Both the position numbers and the translations under genes were made by a program. A stretch of 64,000 bases of DNA from Dermatemys mawii (taxonomy: Eukaryota; Chordata; Testudines; Dermatemydidae). The DNA lies in assembly GCA_007922305.1 (NCBI GenBank), contig ML677326.1:55856785-55920784 (forward strand), read 5' to 3'. Positions 1 to 12,959 of this stretch are shown piece after piece. The notes beneath the pieces were generated by a model that had not been told where the DNA came from, searched no databases, and saw only the letters and a list, made by a program, of their open reading frames with translations. Each line of letters begins with the position of its first letter. Positions within the stretch are counted from its first letter, which is position 1.

Positions 1-2503
1 TTTAAATATTATTGGAATTAATCCCAGTGCTTTATTCATATTGGATGCTGATATTTAAAGCTGTTTTAAGAACAACACTACTGCCTGAGAAAAATGATTA
101 AGTGTCCTGAATAGTCATGCATCACGTTCATATCCATATGTATAAGCTTACTACATTTTCTCTTGTTATTTTTATACATTTTTGAACTGAACAAAACTCA
201 AAACAGAGGCTCCCAAGTCACTTTTTGACATTGGTTCTGTTTTGTATTGGCTCTCTTTGCTAATTGATTGCATATTTTATTTGAACAAGTCACAAAGAGA
301 TACCATCAGTTTGAGTGTAGAAGGGAAGAAGGGCATTGTGGAGGCACAAAGCCTCTTTGCTGATACTCCAGGCCTCCCAAAGATCAATTTCTTTAAATCG
401 GCCTCATAAGTCAGATAGCAAGGCACTGGGGAAGGTTCCAGGCCGAAGCTCTCCAGTGAAGCAGAGGCAGACAGAATAACTTTAGGAATAATATTGTTTT
501 CCTTATTCTAATAAAGCTCTTTGTTCAGTAGAGCTGGTCAAAATCTTTTGAATGAAAATATTTTAATAAAAAGGCCTCTATCAAAAGCAGCTTCCATGAA
601 AAGCGCAAGACTTCTGTTCCCCATCCCAATGCAGTTATTATCATTAAAAAAAATTATTGAAATTGTTGTGGAAATGTTTCCATTTACCTAAAACTGGGTA
701 GATAATAAATGAACTTTTTTTTGTTTGTTTTAAATTGGTTTTGGGGCAAAACAAAATGTTTGTTCATATTTTCAAACAAATATGTTGCAAAACAAATTTC
801 AAGTAGCATAGAAAATCTGAAGTACCATAAAATATTTTGGGTCTTGTTCACTCAGTGTGATTACAGATGGCTGTTTTTAGAGACCAGTTAGTGCTAAGAC
901 AATCCAACTTTGTGATCATGCGCACACACACACAATATTCTATACTGGCAAGCATCTGCTTTGAGGGACTCAGAGCAGACTGAAAAATGATACATCAACA
1001 ACAAAAACAACCCAGCCACTGGAAAAAAACCCATGCATTCTAAATTAATAATGCTAAGCATAAAAGTCACCATAAACTATCAGAAATTGCTTTTTGAGAA
1101 GGTTAACAATCTAATAGAAATCAATTCATCTTTGTACTATGCAAAAGAAAACATTTTTGCTGGAGATTACTTTTTATTTAAGAGTTTTACTAGTTAATTA
1201 ACCCTTTTCCCCATTGCCTTTTGTGCTGAAGAGATTTGCTGGCACAGATTGCTTAGGGGTTTTAATGCTTTCAGTTGAACAAGGGGGGAAATGTGGCTGA
1301 ACTCCACCCTAAGTATTTAAATGCCTAGTCATAGCATTCTCCAGTGGCTGTTAATCAACAGGCTCTAATTTTTAACTGCCTGATCCAGAAAGGGACAGGA
1401 TCTGCATTACTTAGTGCTTACATCACTCCTTGGAGAAATGACCCAAATTTATTGTAATTTCCAGTTGGAAGTTTACCAAATTGGTTCAGAATTTAAGTGT
1501 CCCTGTGGGTACACAGTCATTTACTGCTGTCTTATATGAAGCACACTGATTAGTCTTTTGTAATTCAAAGACATCTTTGTTAACAACTTACATTTATTAC
1601 TAAATATATTCCAAACATATAAAATATTTACTATCTTGCATTTATATAGCACCTTGCATTCCAAGTTCCCCAAATAATTTTACAAATGAAAATACATTCT
1701 GTATTGTACATCTATCTTAATACTCTATATACATAGAGATAATTTTGCACATCCCTAAAATGCACCCATTTCTGGGATGAAGAACCAACTGTTTAACCAA
1801 CTGTTTAGGTTAGGAAGAAAATAACTTCTTTACCTGAAACTGAGGAGAATTTAAGAAAGCAAAATGTACCGAGTTATTTTTTCTTAAGCATCAACAGCAT
1901 ACAAGACACCACAAGGCACTAAGGAAGTCCTTGCTCTGAAGTGTTTAAATCTAACTAGAGATGAATTAAACACACACTTTTGGAGACCTACAGGATGTTG
2001 CTAACTTGGAATATTTTTAAAAAGTCTCTTTTGTTTTTACTGACATGGGTTAGTGTTCATGGGCTTCACAGAAGTGAGTTTTAAGGAGACCTCAGGAAGA
2101 CTAGAGGTGTGAGAAATAAAAGCAGAGATGCAGGCAGGATCAATAGTTTGCAGAGATCTGAAGGCTGGGATGAGATGTTTAAACTTCATTCAGAAAATGA
2201 GTTGAAATTTGGACACTCGTGCTGTATTTTGGACACAACTACTCTTACAAGAAGTGTCAGGTAATCTTTAGTAGCAATAAGTGAGCAGGAACTTGGTCTT
2301 ATATCCCATGTGAAAGATGATAGTTTTGTTAAAAGTTCTCAAATGCAGTGGAACCCTCTGATGGCAGATTTCTAGTGCTTCAAGAGCACTCTTCAATACC
2401 AGAAAAAGTTATAATATTGTAACAATATTATAACATAATAACTGGTTACAACTAATGGTGGAGTCTGTATAAAATGACATCACAGAAGCAAAAGGGTTTA
2501 GAG
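1..2503. other. Unique AT-rich non-coding DNA
   Basis: No supported gene. The 60-codon open frame at 709-891 is low-complexity and resembles no protein I know. A short CA-type run lies near 925-932. A piece near 1638-1720 has the 'tatagcacctt' wording seen in the 3' tail of MIR-type SINEs on the minus strand, but it is too short and diverged to call firmly. Nothing else is recognised. Confidence 0.5.
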
Positions 2504-3130
2504 TAGAGGTGGGCAATTATGGCCTGTGGGCTACAACTGGCTCGTAGGACTGTTGTGCATGGCCCCTGAGCTCCCAGGCAGGGAGGCTAGTCCCTCGCCT
2601 CCCCTGCTGTCCCCCTTGCAGCCATTGTGTCGCATGGGCAGCAGGGCTGCACGCTCCTATGGGGCAGCGCAGCAGCGTGGCTGGCTCTGGATGGACAAAG
2701 CGGCTGCCAGACAAGCTGCTCTGAGTGGCATGGTAAGGAGGCCGGGATTGGGGTGGTTGGATAAGGGGTTGGGAGTCCTGGGGAGTGACTAGGGGATGGG
2801 GAACAGGGGGCGGTTGAATAATCATGGGAATGCCGGGGATGGGGGTGTGGATAGGGTCAGTCAGGAGACAGGGAGCAGCAGGATTGGATAGGGAGTGGGG
2901 TCCTTAAGAGGGGGTGGAGGGATGTCTTGGGAGGGGGCGGTCAGGGGACAAGTGAGGGTTGGATGGGTCAGGAGTTCTGAGGAGGGTAGTCAGGGGGCGG
3001 GAAGTGGGAGGAGGTTGGATAGGGGGCACAAGTCAAGCAGTTTCTGGAGGCGCAGTCTTCCCTACATGGCCCTCCATATAGTTTTGCAACCCTGATGTGG
3101 CCTTTGGATCAAAAAGTTTGCCCACCCCTG
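2504..3130. mobile_element. hAT-type non-autonomous element, GC-rich
   Basis: The ends are inverted repeats. The left end reads TAGAGGTGGGCAAT and the reverse complement of the right end reads CAGGGGTGGGCAAAC, the CAGGGGTGGGCAAAC-type terminus typical of Charlie-like hAT elements. The interior is far more GC-rich than the flanks and full of G runs on the plus strand, which creates overlapping open frames on both strands (2517-2825, 2526-2792, 2895-3095) that resemble no transposase. Flanking 8-mers GTTTAGAG and GTTCTGAG agree at 6 of 8 positions if the right end is set one base inward, so the target duplication is only suggestive. A deletion derivative mobilised in trans is the likely explanation. 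Confidence 0.8.
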
Positions 3131-3350
3131 TTCTGAGAGGCAAGGACAATAGAGGTCTCAGTCCTGACAGGGAACTACAGATACATCATAATACTACTAC
3201 TTCTAATAACAAATAATCACCAGTGAAAAGGGTCGGCAAACTAAAACCTGTGAAATAGGGTCTGTGCAAGAGTCCTACAGCATGTATGATTTCTGATTGA
3301 TATCTTAGATGTCACTGTACTGGAAATATTCACCAGCTTTCACACTATAC

Positions 3351-3660
3351 TCATAGACTTTAAGGTCAGAAGGGATCATTTTGATCGTTTAGTCTGACCT
3401 CCTGCACAATGCAGGCTACAGAATTTTACCCACCCATTCCTGCAATATACCTCTCACCTATATCTAAGCTATTGAAGTCCTCAAATCTCGGTTTAAGGAC
3501 TTCAAGTACAGAGAATCTTTCAGCAAGTGACCCATGCCCCGTGCTGCAGCGGAAGGCGAAAAACCTCCAGGGCCTCTGCCAATCTATCCTGGAGGAAAAT
3601 TCCTTCCCAGCCCCAAATATGGCGATCAACTCAACCCTGAGCATGTGATTTGAAAATTTC
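3351..3660 (-). mobile_element. CR1 LINE 3' end (minus strand)
   Basis: Read on the plus strand this is the reverse complement of a CR1 3' untranslated end: 'catagactttaaggtcagaa' followed by 'gggatcattttgatcg' and 'agtctgacctcctg'. It continues through the usual 'cctggaggaaaattccttcc' text. CR1 copies are normally truncated at the 5' end, and only about 300 bp remain here. The open frames at 3409-3648 (+) and 3426-3644 (-) are shadows of this repeat and not genes. Known: CR1 is the main LINE of turtles, crocodilians and birds. The right edge is approximate. Confidence 0.85.
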
Positions 3661-6530
3661 TGGGGTCAGTGGAGACCTGATTTTTTAATCTCACTGGTAA
3701 CAAATTATTCCCAATGATTTTTTTTCTGTCCCCACAGAATCTTGATCACAACCCTAAGGATCCCTCACTTTTCTTCACATTACCTCTGTCCCTGGGTTCA
3801 CTAGGAAGCCTTGTATCTGGTTACCATTCTTCTGGTTGAGGAATTCTAGACATGATTCACTTCAGAGCCCATGAACAACTCTTCCTCATTCACCAGTGCT
3901 TTCTCTGATGGGAATTTTTTGCTGGCAACAAATATCTTAATTTTTCACTTTGTTGCACTGTGCTCAAGGTTTTCTGATTGCAGTTGCTTGATCCATCCTA
4001 TAAGGACTATACAATAAACTATACAATAAATATACAATAAAATATATAATAAATAAATCCCACAGAAGGTCCTGATAATAGCTTAATACTGGGTAGATCC
4101 TCCATGAAGAATTCTCATCACAGGGAACTCCAGAACAATTAAGAATTCTTCAACCGATGAAGAAGGGTCTTTTCCCAGTAGGATTTGAATTGGATGCTTT
4201 TGCTTCGCTTTTCTCTCTATTTCTTCCTTCATCTTTTTTTAAATATATGGACTGTCTGTCTCTCCTATTACCATCAGTGAGCAATGTTAGGGAATTAGAA
4301 TTCCAGGGGCAATGCGTGCAAAAGGATCCTTAAAAACTCAGAACTGACTCCTGCTTAAATTGGAGCATTTGTCATCCCTATTCTGGTGATATCATAATCT
4401 GTGAATAAAATGATAAAACCTTGCTTAAGCACACCTGACTGCAGTAATCTCTTAGAGCATTAAACACAGTTCAAACACAGCTTATACTTTCTCTGTGGTC
4501 TGAATGCCTACTAGGTTTCTCTTCACTTCCCTGACTTTATTTTTATATTAGAAACCCACAAGAAATTTATGTTTGTCACTAATAATCATATCCTCATCTG
4601 TCATTAGAGCAAACTGAAATGAAGATAACCCAGGGTTAAGGTCGTAGGGATTCTTTGTGGAATCAAAAGCCAAGGTGAAGTATTTATTTTAGGATCCCCC
4701 CCCATCATTTTTTTATATGAATTTTCTTATCTTGTTATAAGATGTTGCTAGATAGATCTAGTCCTTTGATTTGCTGAGCAAATGGATCGACCTGGAGCTT
4801 TACAAAATAGTCTTCATTTGTTTTAAACTATTTCAGAAATACTAGTGCTATTTAATAAACTTAGGGATATGCTGATGAATTTAATTTTTAAAAATAAATA
4901 ATTAGACACTTGAATATCTGCCCTTTGTTGGGAATCTAAATCTAAATCTAAATCTAAAATGTCGTGAATAGTAATTGGAGGTATGGGGAGAACAGGTTCT
5001 GGACCTCTCCCTCTCGTTTTCTGAGGTCTGCACCATCACTTCTCCTTCAGAGCTCTCAGGTCCCCTCAAGGTCATATTAATCAGCAATCAGAACTTAGTG
5101 CACAGCAATTGTGGGTTGCCATTTTGGAAAGGAAGCCATTGTGGGCAGGCTGAGGAGGGTGTATAAATAGAGAAATCCCCAAGGTGTGTCTGACCAGCCA
5201 TCATGTATTTAGAAGCCATACATATACTGGGCTAGAGGAGGAACTGAAGTCAAGAAAACATGACAGCAATAGAACTAACGAGTCAGCCTGGGGCTGGGGA
5301 ATAGGAGAGAGGAGTCAGGGAAGGAGCCGCAAAGCCAGTTGAGTGGCCAGTTCTATGCTACTCAGTTCATGAGTAGAAAACTCTGGAAGCACTGCAACCT
5401 TTTTATCTCCAAGCCAGGCACTGAGGACAAAATGATTTTGAGTACGCAAAGGACTGCACAAACTTGTCATGCCTATGGGCAGCTACTGGGTTAATCGGAC
5501 TTTGAGACTACCTCATTACTGAGAGCTCAGAGGTCTTCAATGCCCCTCGTAGCTCTTCAGTGACATTCACTGCATTCTGTTCAGGATGGCTGGCTATTTT
5601 CCCAGCAGCCATTTCCGGGGCTGCCTACTGTAGACACTTGTTTGCCAAGTTCAAAAACGGAGAAGAAGTGGAGACTGTAATATCTCAGACAGGCAATTAT
5701 GTGGGTTGACAGCTATAATGGATTACTGACTTCCTGGGGCAGAATATGTCCCATGTTCTTTTGTGGCAGCTGATAACTAGACAACTCTTAGGTTTAATTA
5801 ATGTCAATTAAATCCACATGACTGTCTATATGTTAATCTATCAAAGAATATACTATAAGGTTAACAATTAAAATAACAAACACCAGTGAGTCAAAATTAT
5901 CTTTCCAAGAAATTGAGGATTTGTTTTGTTTTCATCACTAATCATTTTGTGTCTTACCCATCTGCCAAAATCTGTGTGTAGAGTTCTTCCTCTGTATAGA
6001 GTAGTTTGAGATAACTATTCATTTATATACACCAATACTGGCTTCATCCTGCTGACATTTGTTCAAGGATTAGTCAATTCATATATGCACCCAGTCACTT
6101 GAATGGTTACTAATAAATTGCTTTTCAGTTCCTTTTACCCTATTTGGGTTGGTTTGACATAAAAGTAACTTGTGGCTTTACCATGCTGTGTTTTACTACT
6201 AGCCAGTAGTTTAAAACCCTCTTCTTAGTCCATAGTTTTAACAGAAATGTCTTGTGGAGTTCTTTTAATGCTAATATGTACAGTTAAAAGAATAGTTAAA
6301 TGGTTTCACTAACCAATGCTGCATAGTCTGAAAGCAATGCTTCAGCATACCTAGCATTCCTCAAATTTGAATGTGCCAAGGTGTACCATTTAGGACCTAG
6401 TCCATGCTGGGAGCAATGCAGAGCTACCCCCTCTTCCAGGGATCTCAGACCAGGTTTGTGGTACCATACAATCCTTCCTCAAGCACATTGATGCACATAG
6501 AGGATACACAGGTTGCATCATCTTTTCTGT
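3661..6530. other. Non-coding, low-complexity patches
   Basis: No supported gene. Low-complexity sequence sits at 4010-4056 (repeated 'acaataaa') and an imperfect TAAATC hexamer array at about 4935-4958. The hexamer array gives the repeated Arg-Phe run in the open frame at 4902-5087, which is an artefact. The segment around 5150-5700 shows no recognised element. The remainder looks unique. Confidence 0.45.
4935..4958. repeat. TAAATC hexamer microsatellite
   Basis: About four tandem copies of the hexamer are present. It is short and has no apparent function. Confidence 0.85.
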
Positions 6531-6847
6531 TTCACAGATTCAGATTTTAAGGCCAGAAGGGATCACTAGATCATCGAGTCTGACTTCCTGTATATCACAG
6601 GCCATTAAAATTCACTCAGTTTCCTCTGTGTTGAGCCCAATAACTTGTCTGGCTAAAGATTATCTTCCAGAAAGGCATATAATATTGATTTAAATACATC
6701 AGGAAATGAAGACTACCGTTGCCCTTGGTAGTTCGTTCCAGTGATTAATCACACTCACTGTTGAAAATGTGTGCCTTGTTTCTAGTATGAATATGTCTGG
6801 CTTCAGCTTCCAGCCACCAGTTAGGCCTCACTCCACCAGATTACAGA
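6530..6847 (-). mobile_element. CR1 LINE 3' end, first part of a split copy
   Basis: The plus strand shows the reverse complement of a CR1 3' region: 'taaggccagaagggatcact', 'gagtctgacttcctgtatat', then 'cccttggtagttcgttccag', 'cactcactgttgaaaatgtg' and 'ggcttcagcttccagccacc'. The alignment runs up to 6855, where a hAT MITE interrupts it. CR1-like text resumes at about 7165. The minus-strand copy has no coding capacity here. The open frame starting at 6769 merely runs across the CR1/MITE junction. Confidence 0.85.
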
Positions 6848-6855
6848 GCCCTTTA
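6848..6855. repeat. Target-site duplication, left copy
   Basis: GCCCTTTA at this position is repeated exactly at 7165-7172, directly outside the two ends of the MITE. An 8-bp duplication is the hallmark of hAT insertion. Confidence 0.85.
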
Positions 6856-7164
6856 ACAGAAGCACTGACTTCCTCAGTTCTGGGGGGGATGCTCGACCCA
6901 TGCTCCGCCCCAGGCCCACCCCCACTCCATCCCTTCCTCCAAACTCTGACCATGCCCTGCCTCTTCCTGCCTACACCTCTTCTTGCCCCCACACCTCCCA
7001 CCAGTGCTTCCTGAAACCTAATGAACAGTTGATTGTGACAGGCAGGAGATGCTGGAGGAGAGAGGGAGGAGCTGATCCATAGGGCTGCTGGTAGGCACTG
7101 AGCACTGACTACTTTGTTTCCATGGGTGCACCAGCCTCAGAGCATCCACAGAGTCAATGCCTAT
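6856..7164. mobile_element. hAT-type MITE inserted in CR1
   Basis: This 309-bp element is flanked by a perfect 8-bp direct repeat. Its ends are imperfect inverted repeats: the right end reverse complement starts ATAGGCATTGACTCTGTGGA, and the left end starts ACAGAAGCACTGACTTCCTC. The interior is pyrimidine-rich on the left and purine-rich on the right ('ggaggagagagggaggagct'). The element at 47829-48287 belongs to the same family: both share 'tgctcgaccc' near the left end, the 'ggagga' block and 'gagtc..tgcctat' at the right end. It has no coding capacity. The open frames at 6769-7014 and 6900-7082 are incidental. Confidence 0.85.
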
Positions 7165-7260
7165 GCCCTTTATTACCTGGTATTGTCTCCCCAGTGAAAG
7201 TACTCATACACAAGTTATGTAGCCTCCATGTCACAGTGCATTTACTCCATTTCATCAGGT
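7165..7260 (-). mobile_element. CR1 LINE, second part of the split copy
   Basis: The sequence resumes with GCCCTTTA and then 'ttacctggtattgtctcccc' and 'gtgaaagtactcatacacaa', which is what follows in CR1 after the segment ending at 6855. The two pieces form one minus-strand CR1 split by the MITE. The right limit is uncertain because divergence rises after about 7240. Confidence 0.65.
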
Positions 7261-8620
7261 AAAGCACAATGGGTGTGTTTGTGTGTCCAGCACCTCCCTA
7301 TTCCATTCAGAGTAATGTGTGCCTCATATGTGCACAGATAGAACAATAGCATTATTCTCCCAAACACAGCATCTGAAATTATGACTAGCTTGTATGTAGG
7401 GTGACAGGCAGACATCCCTTGTGCTCATTTCCTACAGTCCTCCAGAAAGAATACTCACCACCTGGCCCAAAATATCCCTTGTCCTTGTTGTAAGGATTTA
7501 ATAGCCATGGATAAATTCTGTAACTTTTTTTTTTTAGTGTGTAGAGGGGGTAAGATTAAGAGTATGCAGCCAAACTAGAGACAGAGTCACATCTGTTCGC
7601 AGCTAGCAAAGCTATTCCTACTAAGGCTGTGTGAAGTCCCTGAGCTTCATTTTCAACTGGACTCTTTGCTCATCAGCACCTTCTACCTGAACCTGTGTGT
7701 TACCACTTGAAAGAAAAACTGCTCTTGAAAAACATCTTCAAAATTACTTCCTTACACTACTGTATTCAGTAATATTTCTGAATTACTGCAACTGACATTT
7801 CATCTATAGAAATATTTGCCTATTAGGGATGCAATTACCAGAATATGTTAGAACCAATTTAGATGTTAAATACATAAAATTAATAATAATAATAATAACA
7901 ACAACAATGTAATAATGTATCATTTATATAAAATGTCACATCATTTTACATAAAACATCCCTGTCCCTAGGGGTGGACAATCCAGGAGCCCGATCCAAAG
8001 TCCAGTGAAGTCAATGAAAATAATGCCAGGAATGAATGGGCTTTGGCTCAGGCCTGAGGGAGGCTACAAGTTATCATGACAAAGGATATCATGTAAGGAA
8101 AAGGTAGGGAGTGGAGTTTACTTGATTTCTAAAGGACACATTGACCCTGGAACTTGTGATGGTGCATGAGGTTTAGGTGGTGGGAAGGACACAAAGTTGT
8201 TTCCATCTCCTTTGTAATTGAAAGTTTGCACAATGATCAGGGACCACTGCAATTCTTGCACTCAAGAGGAGCACAGGGCTAGTCTGTCCTAGCTTTTACT
8301 CCTGGCTGGAAGAAAGCAGAGCATCAGTACCACAAGTTAGTCTCACACACTGTATGCCCTATGTCTCCCAAACTCCAGAGGACAGAGACAATCCCTGTCC
8401 AAGCTCCCTTTAGTACAATGCAACCCTCCAGTGCCCTGAGTAAGGGTTGTGCTTAGTTGGCATGACCTACCGTAGCCCTCAATGTAGATTTTATTAGGTT
8501 GGTATGCAAACCAACTGGGTTAATGTTCAGGACATTTTAACAAGAAGTTTATATTATGGTAATTATGGATTACAATTCTTTACCATTGCTCTGAATTGCT
8601 TTTCTCATCATTAATTTCTG
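7261..8620. other. Non-coding, short simple repeats
   Basis: No supported gene. A TAA/CAA trinucleotide run occupies about 7878-7912. The text 'ccagtgaagtcaatgaaaat' near 8000-8050 belongs to a short amniote interspersed repeat containing 'gaagtcaatg', seen again near 36030. Nothing else is recognised. Confidence 0.45.
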
Positions 8621-8639
8621 TTTTTATTGGGGTTAGATG

Positions 8640-9285
8640 TTGGAGGGGCATGGACAATTACAATAGAGTCAGAGGAGCAACGTAAGGCAAATCTGTGGGG
8701 GGAATCTACTCAACATCTTAGAGGTCTATACACAAATGGAAGGAGTATGTAAAATAAATAGGAAGAACTGGAAATAATAATACATAAGTTAAATTATGAC
8801 TTAACTGGCATCACAAAGGCTTGGGGGGATAAGTCTCATGCCTAGAATATTGATTTAGAGGAGGCTAGCATTTTCAGGAAGCATAAAAAGGGAGGAAATG
8901 TTGCATTATATATCAAGAATATATGCATGTGTTCTCAGGTCCAGAAGGAGATAGAAGGCAGACCAGTTGAGAGTCTCTGGGTAAAGATCAAAGGGGTAAA
9001 AATGTGTGTGAAAATCTGGTAGGGACCTATTATAGATCATCAAATCAGGAAGTGAAAGTGGATGAAACATTCCTAGAACAAATAACAGAAATATCCAAAA
9101 CGTAAGACCTAGTAGTGTTTCCAATACGTTACTGGAATGTACTGGGACAACTTTCTGTTCCAGAAAGTGGAGGAAGTAACCAGGGAGAAAGACATTTTAT
9201 ATTTGAAAGGGACGGGGAGGAATTGTTAGAGAATCTGAAAGTGGAAGGCAATTTGGGTGAAAGTGATCATAGCTACCACCTCTTG
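8640..9285 (+). mobile_element. CR1 LINE, endonuclease-region fragment
   Basis: This is a plus-strand fragment from the 5' half of CR1 ORF2, heavily decayed. The clearest part is 9169-9276, which translates as NQGERHFIFERDGEELLENL followed by KVEGNLGESDHSY. It contains the SDH motif of the apurinic-type endonuclease domain and the 'R.GEEL..NLKVEGNLG.SDH' context typical of CR1. The upstream portion (8640-9160) has CR1-like wording ('cagttgagagtctctgggta', 'ggacctattatagatcatca') but many indels. It is a pseudogene fragment that encodes nothing functional. The large copy at 27.6 kb carries the equivalent stretch (NLGGSDHEMVEF). Confidence 0.75.
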
Positions 9286-12200
9286 GGGAGGTGGAGTACC
9301 TACACTGAGGGGAGAAGGTAGTGTCTTCACTGAGCATGATAGCAGAACAGCTGCATCAGTACAGTGCTGTATGTGTAGAACAGCCCCAAGTCTTTCTCAA
9401 GTTTTTATCTATTCAGCTTTCCCACACACACTCTCCTACCCAAAACAATACTTAACTAAAGCTCCCTTTACTATATCCCATCTTATTTGCTTTCTCCTTG
9501 AGTCAAAGGAGGCAACAGTGTGCTCCAGAGTGCACTAGCTACCCTCCAAAGCATTATATCGTTGGCTGCAGTGAAGCACAATACCAAGTCAAATCAAAAC
9601 AAAGACAAACATGAAAAATTACCCCAGGTCCCTTTTCACAAGGCTTTGAGCTCTTCTGTTCCAAAGGTCACTGTGTCATTGACTTGTTTGTTACTACCAT
9701 ACTTTTTCTGACCATCTGGTAAAAATCCCTTTTACTTGTTCCCTGAATTGGGTTTTGCCACTGAAGCATACCAGCCTGTCATTCTGATGCATTCTGTTGG
9801 TCTCTCAATTGAAGTTCCCTGTGATATGAGGGCACATTTAGGAGAAGAGTACAAAGACATTGCTTTGGATGGGGCTCAATACTGAATATACTTTATTATG
9901 GGAGACCATCCCAGAATAGAGTGGAAAGCCAGTGCCAGTCAAAAGATGCAGTACTCTAGCAAGGCAGCCAGTCCAAGAACAGCTGAGGCAGCTGTTGATA
10001 CAAAAGGGGATATTTTGTTGAGAGGCAGACAGCTGCACACATCAGAGGTAACTATTTTATAGGATTCTTAACTTTCTGTAATACTATTAATAAAGTTTTG
10101 CTAATTATCAATGGGAGTTAAATCTAGCTGTGAACAGAGTTAACATTTCCTTCTTTGAACTAGTTGGCACTTAATTAGTTTACTGTGTGTTCACCTTAAT
10201 TTACTGTGTAATAAATCATGCTGAAGCTTGCCTACATCAGCACATTTCTGTGCTAAGCTGTTCTTTACAATAATTCTGAATTATGTCTTCAGTCTTGCTC
10301 TTTCCATTTAAGATGTGGCCTCTGTGCAAAAATTAATCTTGCAGTCAATTCAATTTTTGCTTTTATCTCTGGCACAAATTCAAAGCAACTATTTATAAAA
10401 ACACACTAAATCAATTACATATTTTTAACTTAGATAAATAAAACTAAGGAAATACAATTATCTACACTAAGTGTCCATTTGCTCACAAAATCCATTTGTC
10501 ACAATTTGTCACTATTGGAAAGCTCTCTTCATGGGCTCAATCCTTCCCCTCATTGAATCCTTCCCCTCATTAGTTTTACCTTGGATTTCAATGAGTTCAG
10601 GATTAGGTCTTTTTGTGAGGCAAAGGTCTGGGTTAAGAATAGTGCTGAAAGTCAGGACTGAAGAACATTAGCACAGCTGTCGAAGCAGGACAGACTCATT
10701 AAGTGAATCTGGGGTTCTCTTCAAAACTACTTGAATGAGACTCACTGGCTGCAAGGCTTAAGATTCAGTGTGTGATCTTCTCTTCTCATCACACCTTCCA
10801 TAAAATGTTTTGACATCAGCTTGGGGTAGGAAAAGTCAGTCCCATAGGTATGTCCACAGCTGGTGGATGTGTGGGTGTTTCTGGGGAGAGTTAAGGGAAA
10901 TATAGTGGAAGAAGTTTCATATGAAACAAGGAAGAAGGGGAACCTGTGGTGTTGGAAAGGAGAAAGAGATATTGGCTCCAGTGGAGTCAGAATTTCACCC
11001 AGTCTTCTTCCTCATGGCACTCATGCTATCGTCCCAGACCTTGCAGTCAGTACAAAGCAGCTTATACTCCATATCAAGTGGCACTTGGAGTAACACCATC
11101 CTACTAGAATTTGAACAATTTCATGGTGGGGTAGTAGATGTAAGGAAGCTGGCTGCCTAAGTACTAACCAGCCCACAGATGTTAACCCTATCCAACCTTA
11201 GTGTTTGAAAGAAATGGATGATGATTGATGATGATGGTGGGATGGAGTCACCATGAACTGGGCCTTCTGTATGTGCAGGCTTGGTAGCATTGGCTCTGTG
11301 CATGAAGAATCTTCCATTGCAGCACCTCACATTGTATTTGACAGAAATCAATACTCCTGGGCCTAAGCCAAAGCTTATTGAAGTAAGTGGAAAGTCTCCA
11401 TCCGACTAACGGGTTTAGATCAGGCTCTCACACTGTCACTAACACGATCATTGAAAGTGCTGTTCAAGATGTTAAAAAAAGAAAGTAATTTTGTACACAA
11501 AAATCAATTTAGCCATAAGGTTTGCCTAAAATCTTTAGTTTCTTTACCTTTATTTGGGGCTATAGTTCTGTGCACTGTAAGTAAAGGATGAATGGAAGAT
11601 AATTCCCATTGGTAGTTAATGCTACATTTACAAAATCCTATTGTATTTTACATTACAAATGGAGCCAATGGTTCAGAGAACCTGTTGTGTAGCAGTGGCT
11701 GTTTCATTTTGTCATCCTAGATATTATTTTCATGTTCAAAGAGATAATTTGGATTTATAAATGTCAAAATCCCTTAGTTATGAATCAGCTTAGATCTGCT
11801 GTCACCAGATGTTTTCCTCCTTCTTTGGCTAAGGAATGGGGTTGTGCTATTTTGTGATTCTAAACAATGAATCAGAGCAGACATGACATTTTGGGGGAGT
11901 ACAATACTTTGACTGACACGTTAATAGATAACTCTACATGTTGGCTGTGTTGGCCACGAAGGCACAATTTAAAACAAGGCAATTCACAGTGAGATTTTCT
12001 CTCTCTCTGAATGGATTATAAACAGACACAAGATAAGCATGAATGCTAACTGGATTTTTTTTCAGTAACATTTAGGTTTCTAAACTGCAGAATTAGACAT
12101 TTGTGGAAATTTTTAGTAAACTTTTGCTAGAATGCCATAATTAATTAGTATTCAAAGGCATGATGAAAACCAAGCAGAGTTTCTGATAGGGGCTACTTAA

Positions 12201-12957
12201 AACAGATTAAACAAGCTTTTCATTTTATGCTGCAAATTTGCAGAACATGAAAAAAAAGAAAAAAAAACCCTTGATTTCAACCTGATCTACAGTTTGATGT
12301 ACTATCATGACCTGGGGGGAATCTAGAGCCCTGTCCAAGACTAATATAACAGGGCAGGCTCCTCACTTAACCAGAATCAGATAAATTCAGAGTGTAAGTG
12401 GCTAGGAGGACCAGAGTCAGAGAGAAAACCTGAATTTAATAAATAATTGAGCCAAAAATTGGAAGGAGCAATTAATGAGCAGAAGGCCAGGAAAATGCTC
12501 CAGATATATAAGCTTCAGGGGAAAAAAAAGGAGAGAGAGCAGATAAAAATGGCACACAACCGCTTCAACTGGTGGGGGAACTTGATGGGACCAGCAGTGA
12601 AAAGGGGACAGTTCTAGGAGCCAGGGAAGGAAATACTTGCCAAGGGACAATAGATAGTTTCTCCCTTTGGGAGTTCTCTGGTACCCATTGGTCAGCTGGG
12701 AGAGAGGTTGTTGATGTGCCATCATTCCCCAGCTCCCAAGATTTAGCCCACTGGAGCCTCTTTTGGATCTGTTCCAGCCTCCCACCCTACCCACCTGAAC
12801 TAGCAATGGGGATCTAGCCGGACAGCTGCTACAGGTCTAGCAACTGCTTGTTCAGGGGCCAGGAAGGATTTTTTTCTCCCATGGTCCAATTGGCAGAGAA
12901 CCAGGAGTTTTTTGCTTGTCTCACAGCACCTTCAAGCCACAGTGGGTTAAGTAGGAA
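9286..12957. other. Unique non-coding DNA
   Basis: No supported gene and no firm repeat. Open frames here (for example 9257-9538, 10863-11093, 12417-12806 on the minus strand) overlap one another on different strands and lack recognisable domains. A 17-bp unit ('aatccttcccctcatt') is duplicated at 10540-10571. A GAT-rich run lies near 11217-11238. Confidence 0.45.
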
Positions 12958-12959
12958 TA

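Noticed and set aside
4935..4958. TAAATC array as an interstitial telomere-like repeat
   Set aside because: The vertebrate telomere unit is TTAGGG; this hexamer does not match on either strand and only about four copies are present.
12417..12806. 129-codon minus-strand open frame
   Set aside because: No recognisable domain, and it overlaps a plus-strand frame of similar quality (12572-12817).
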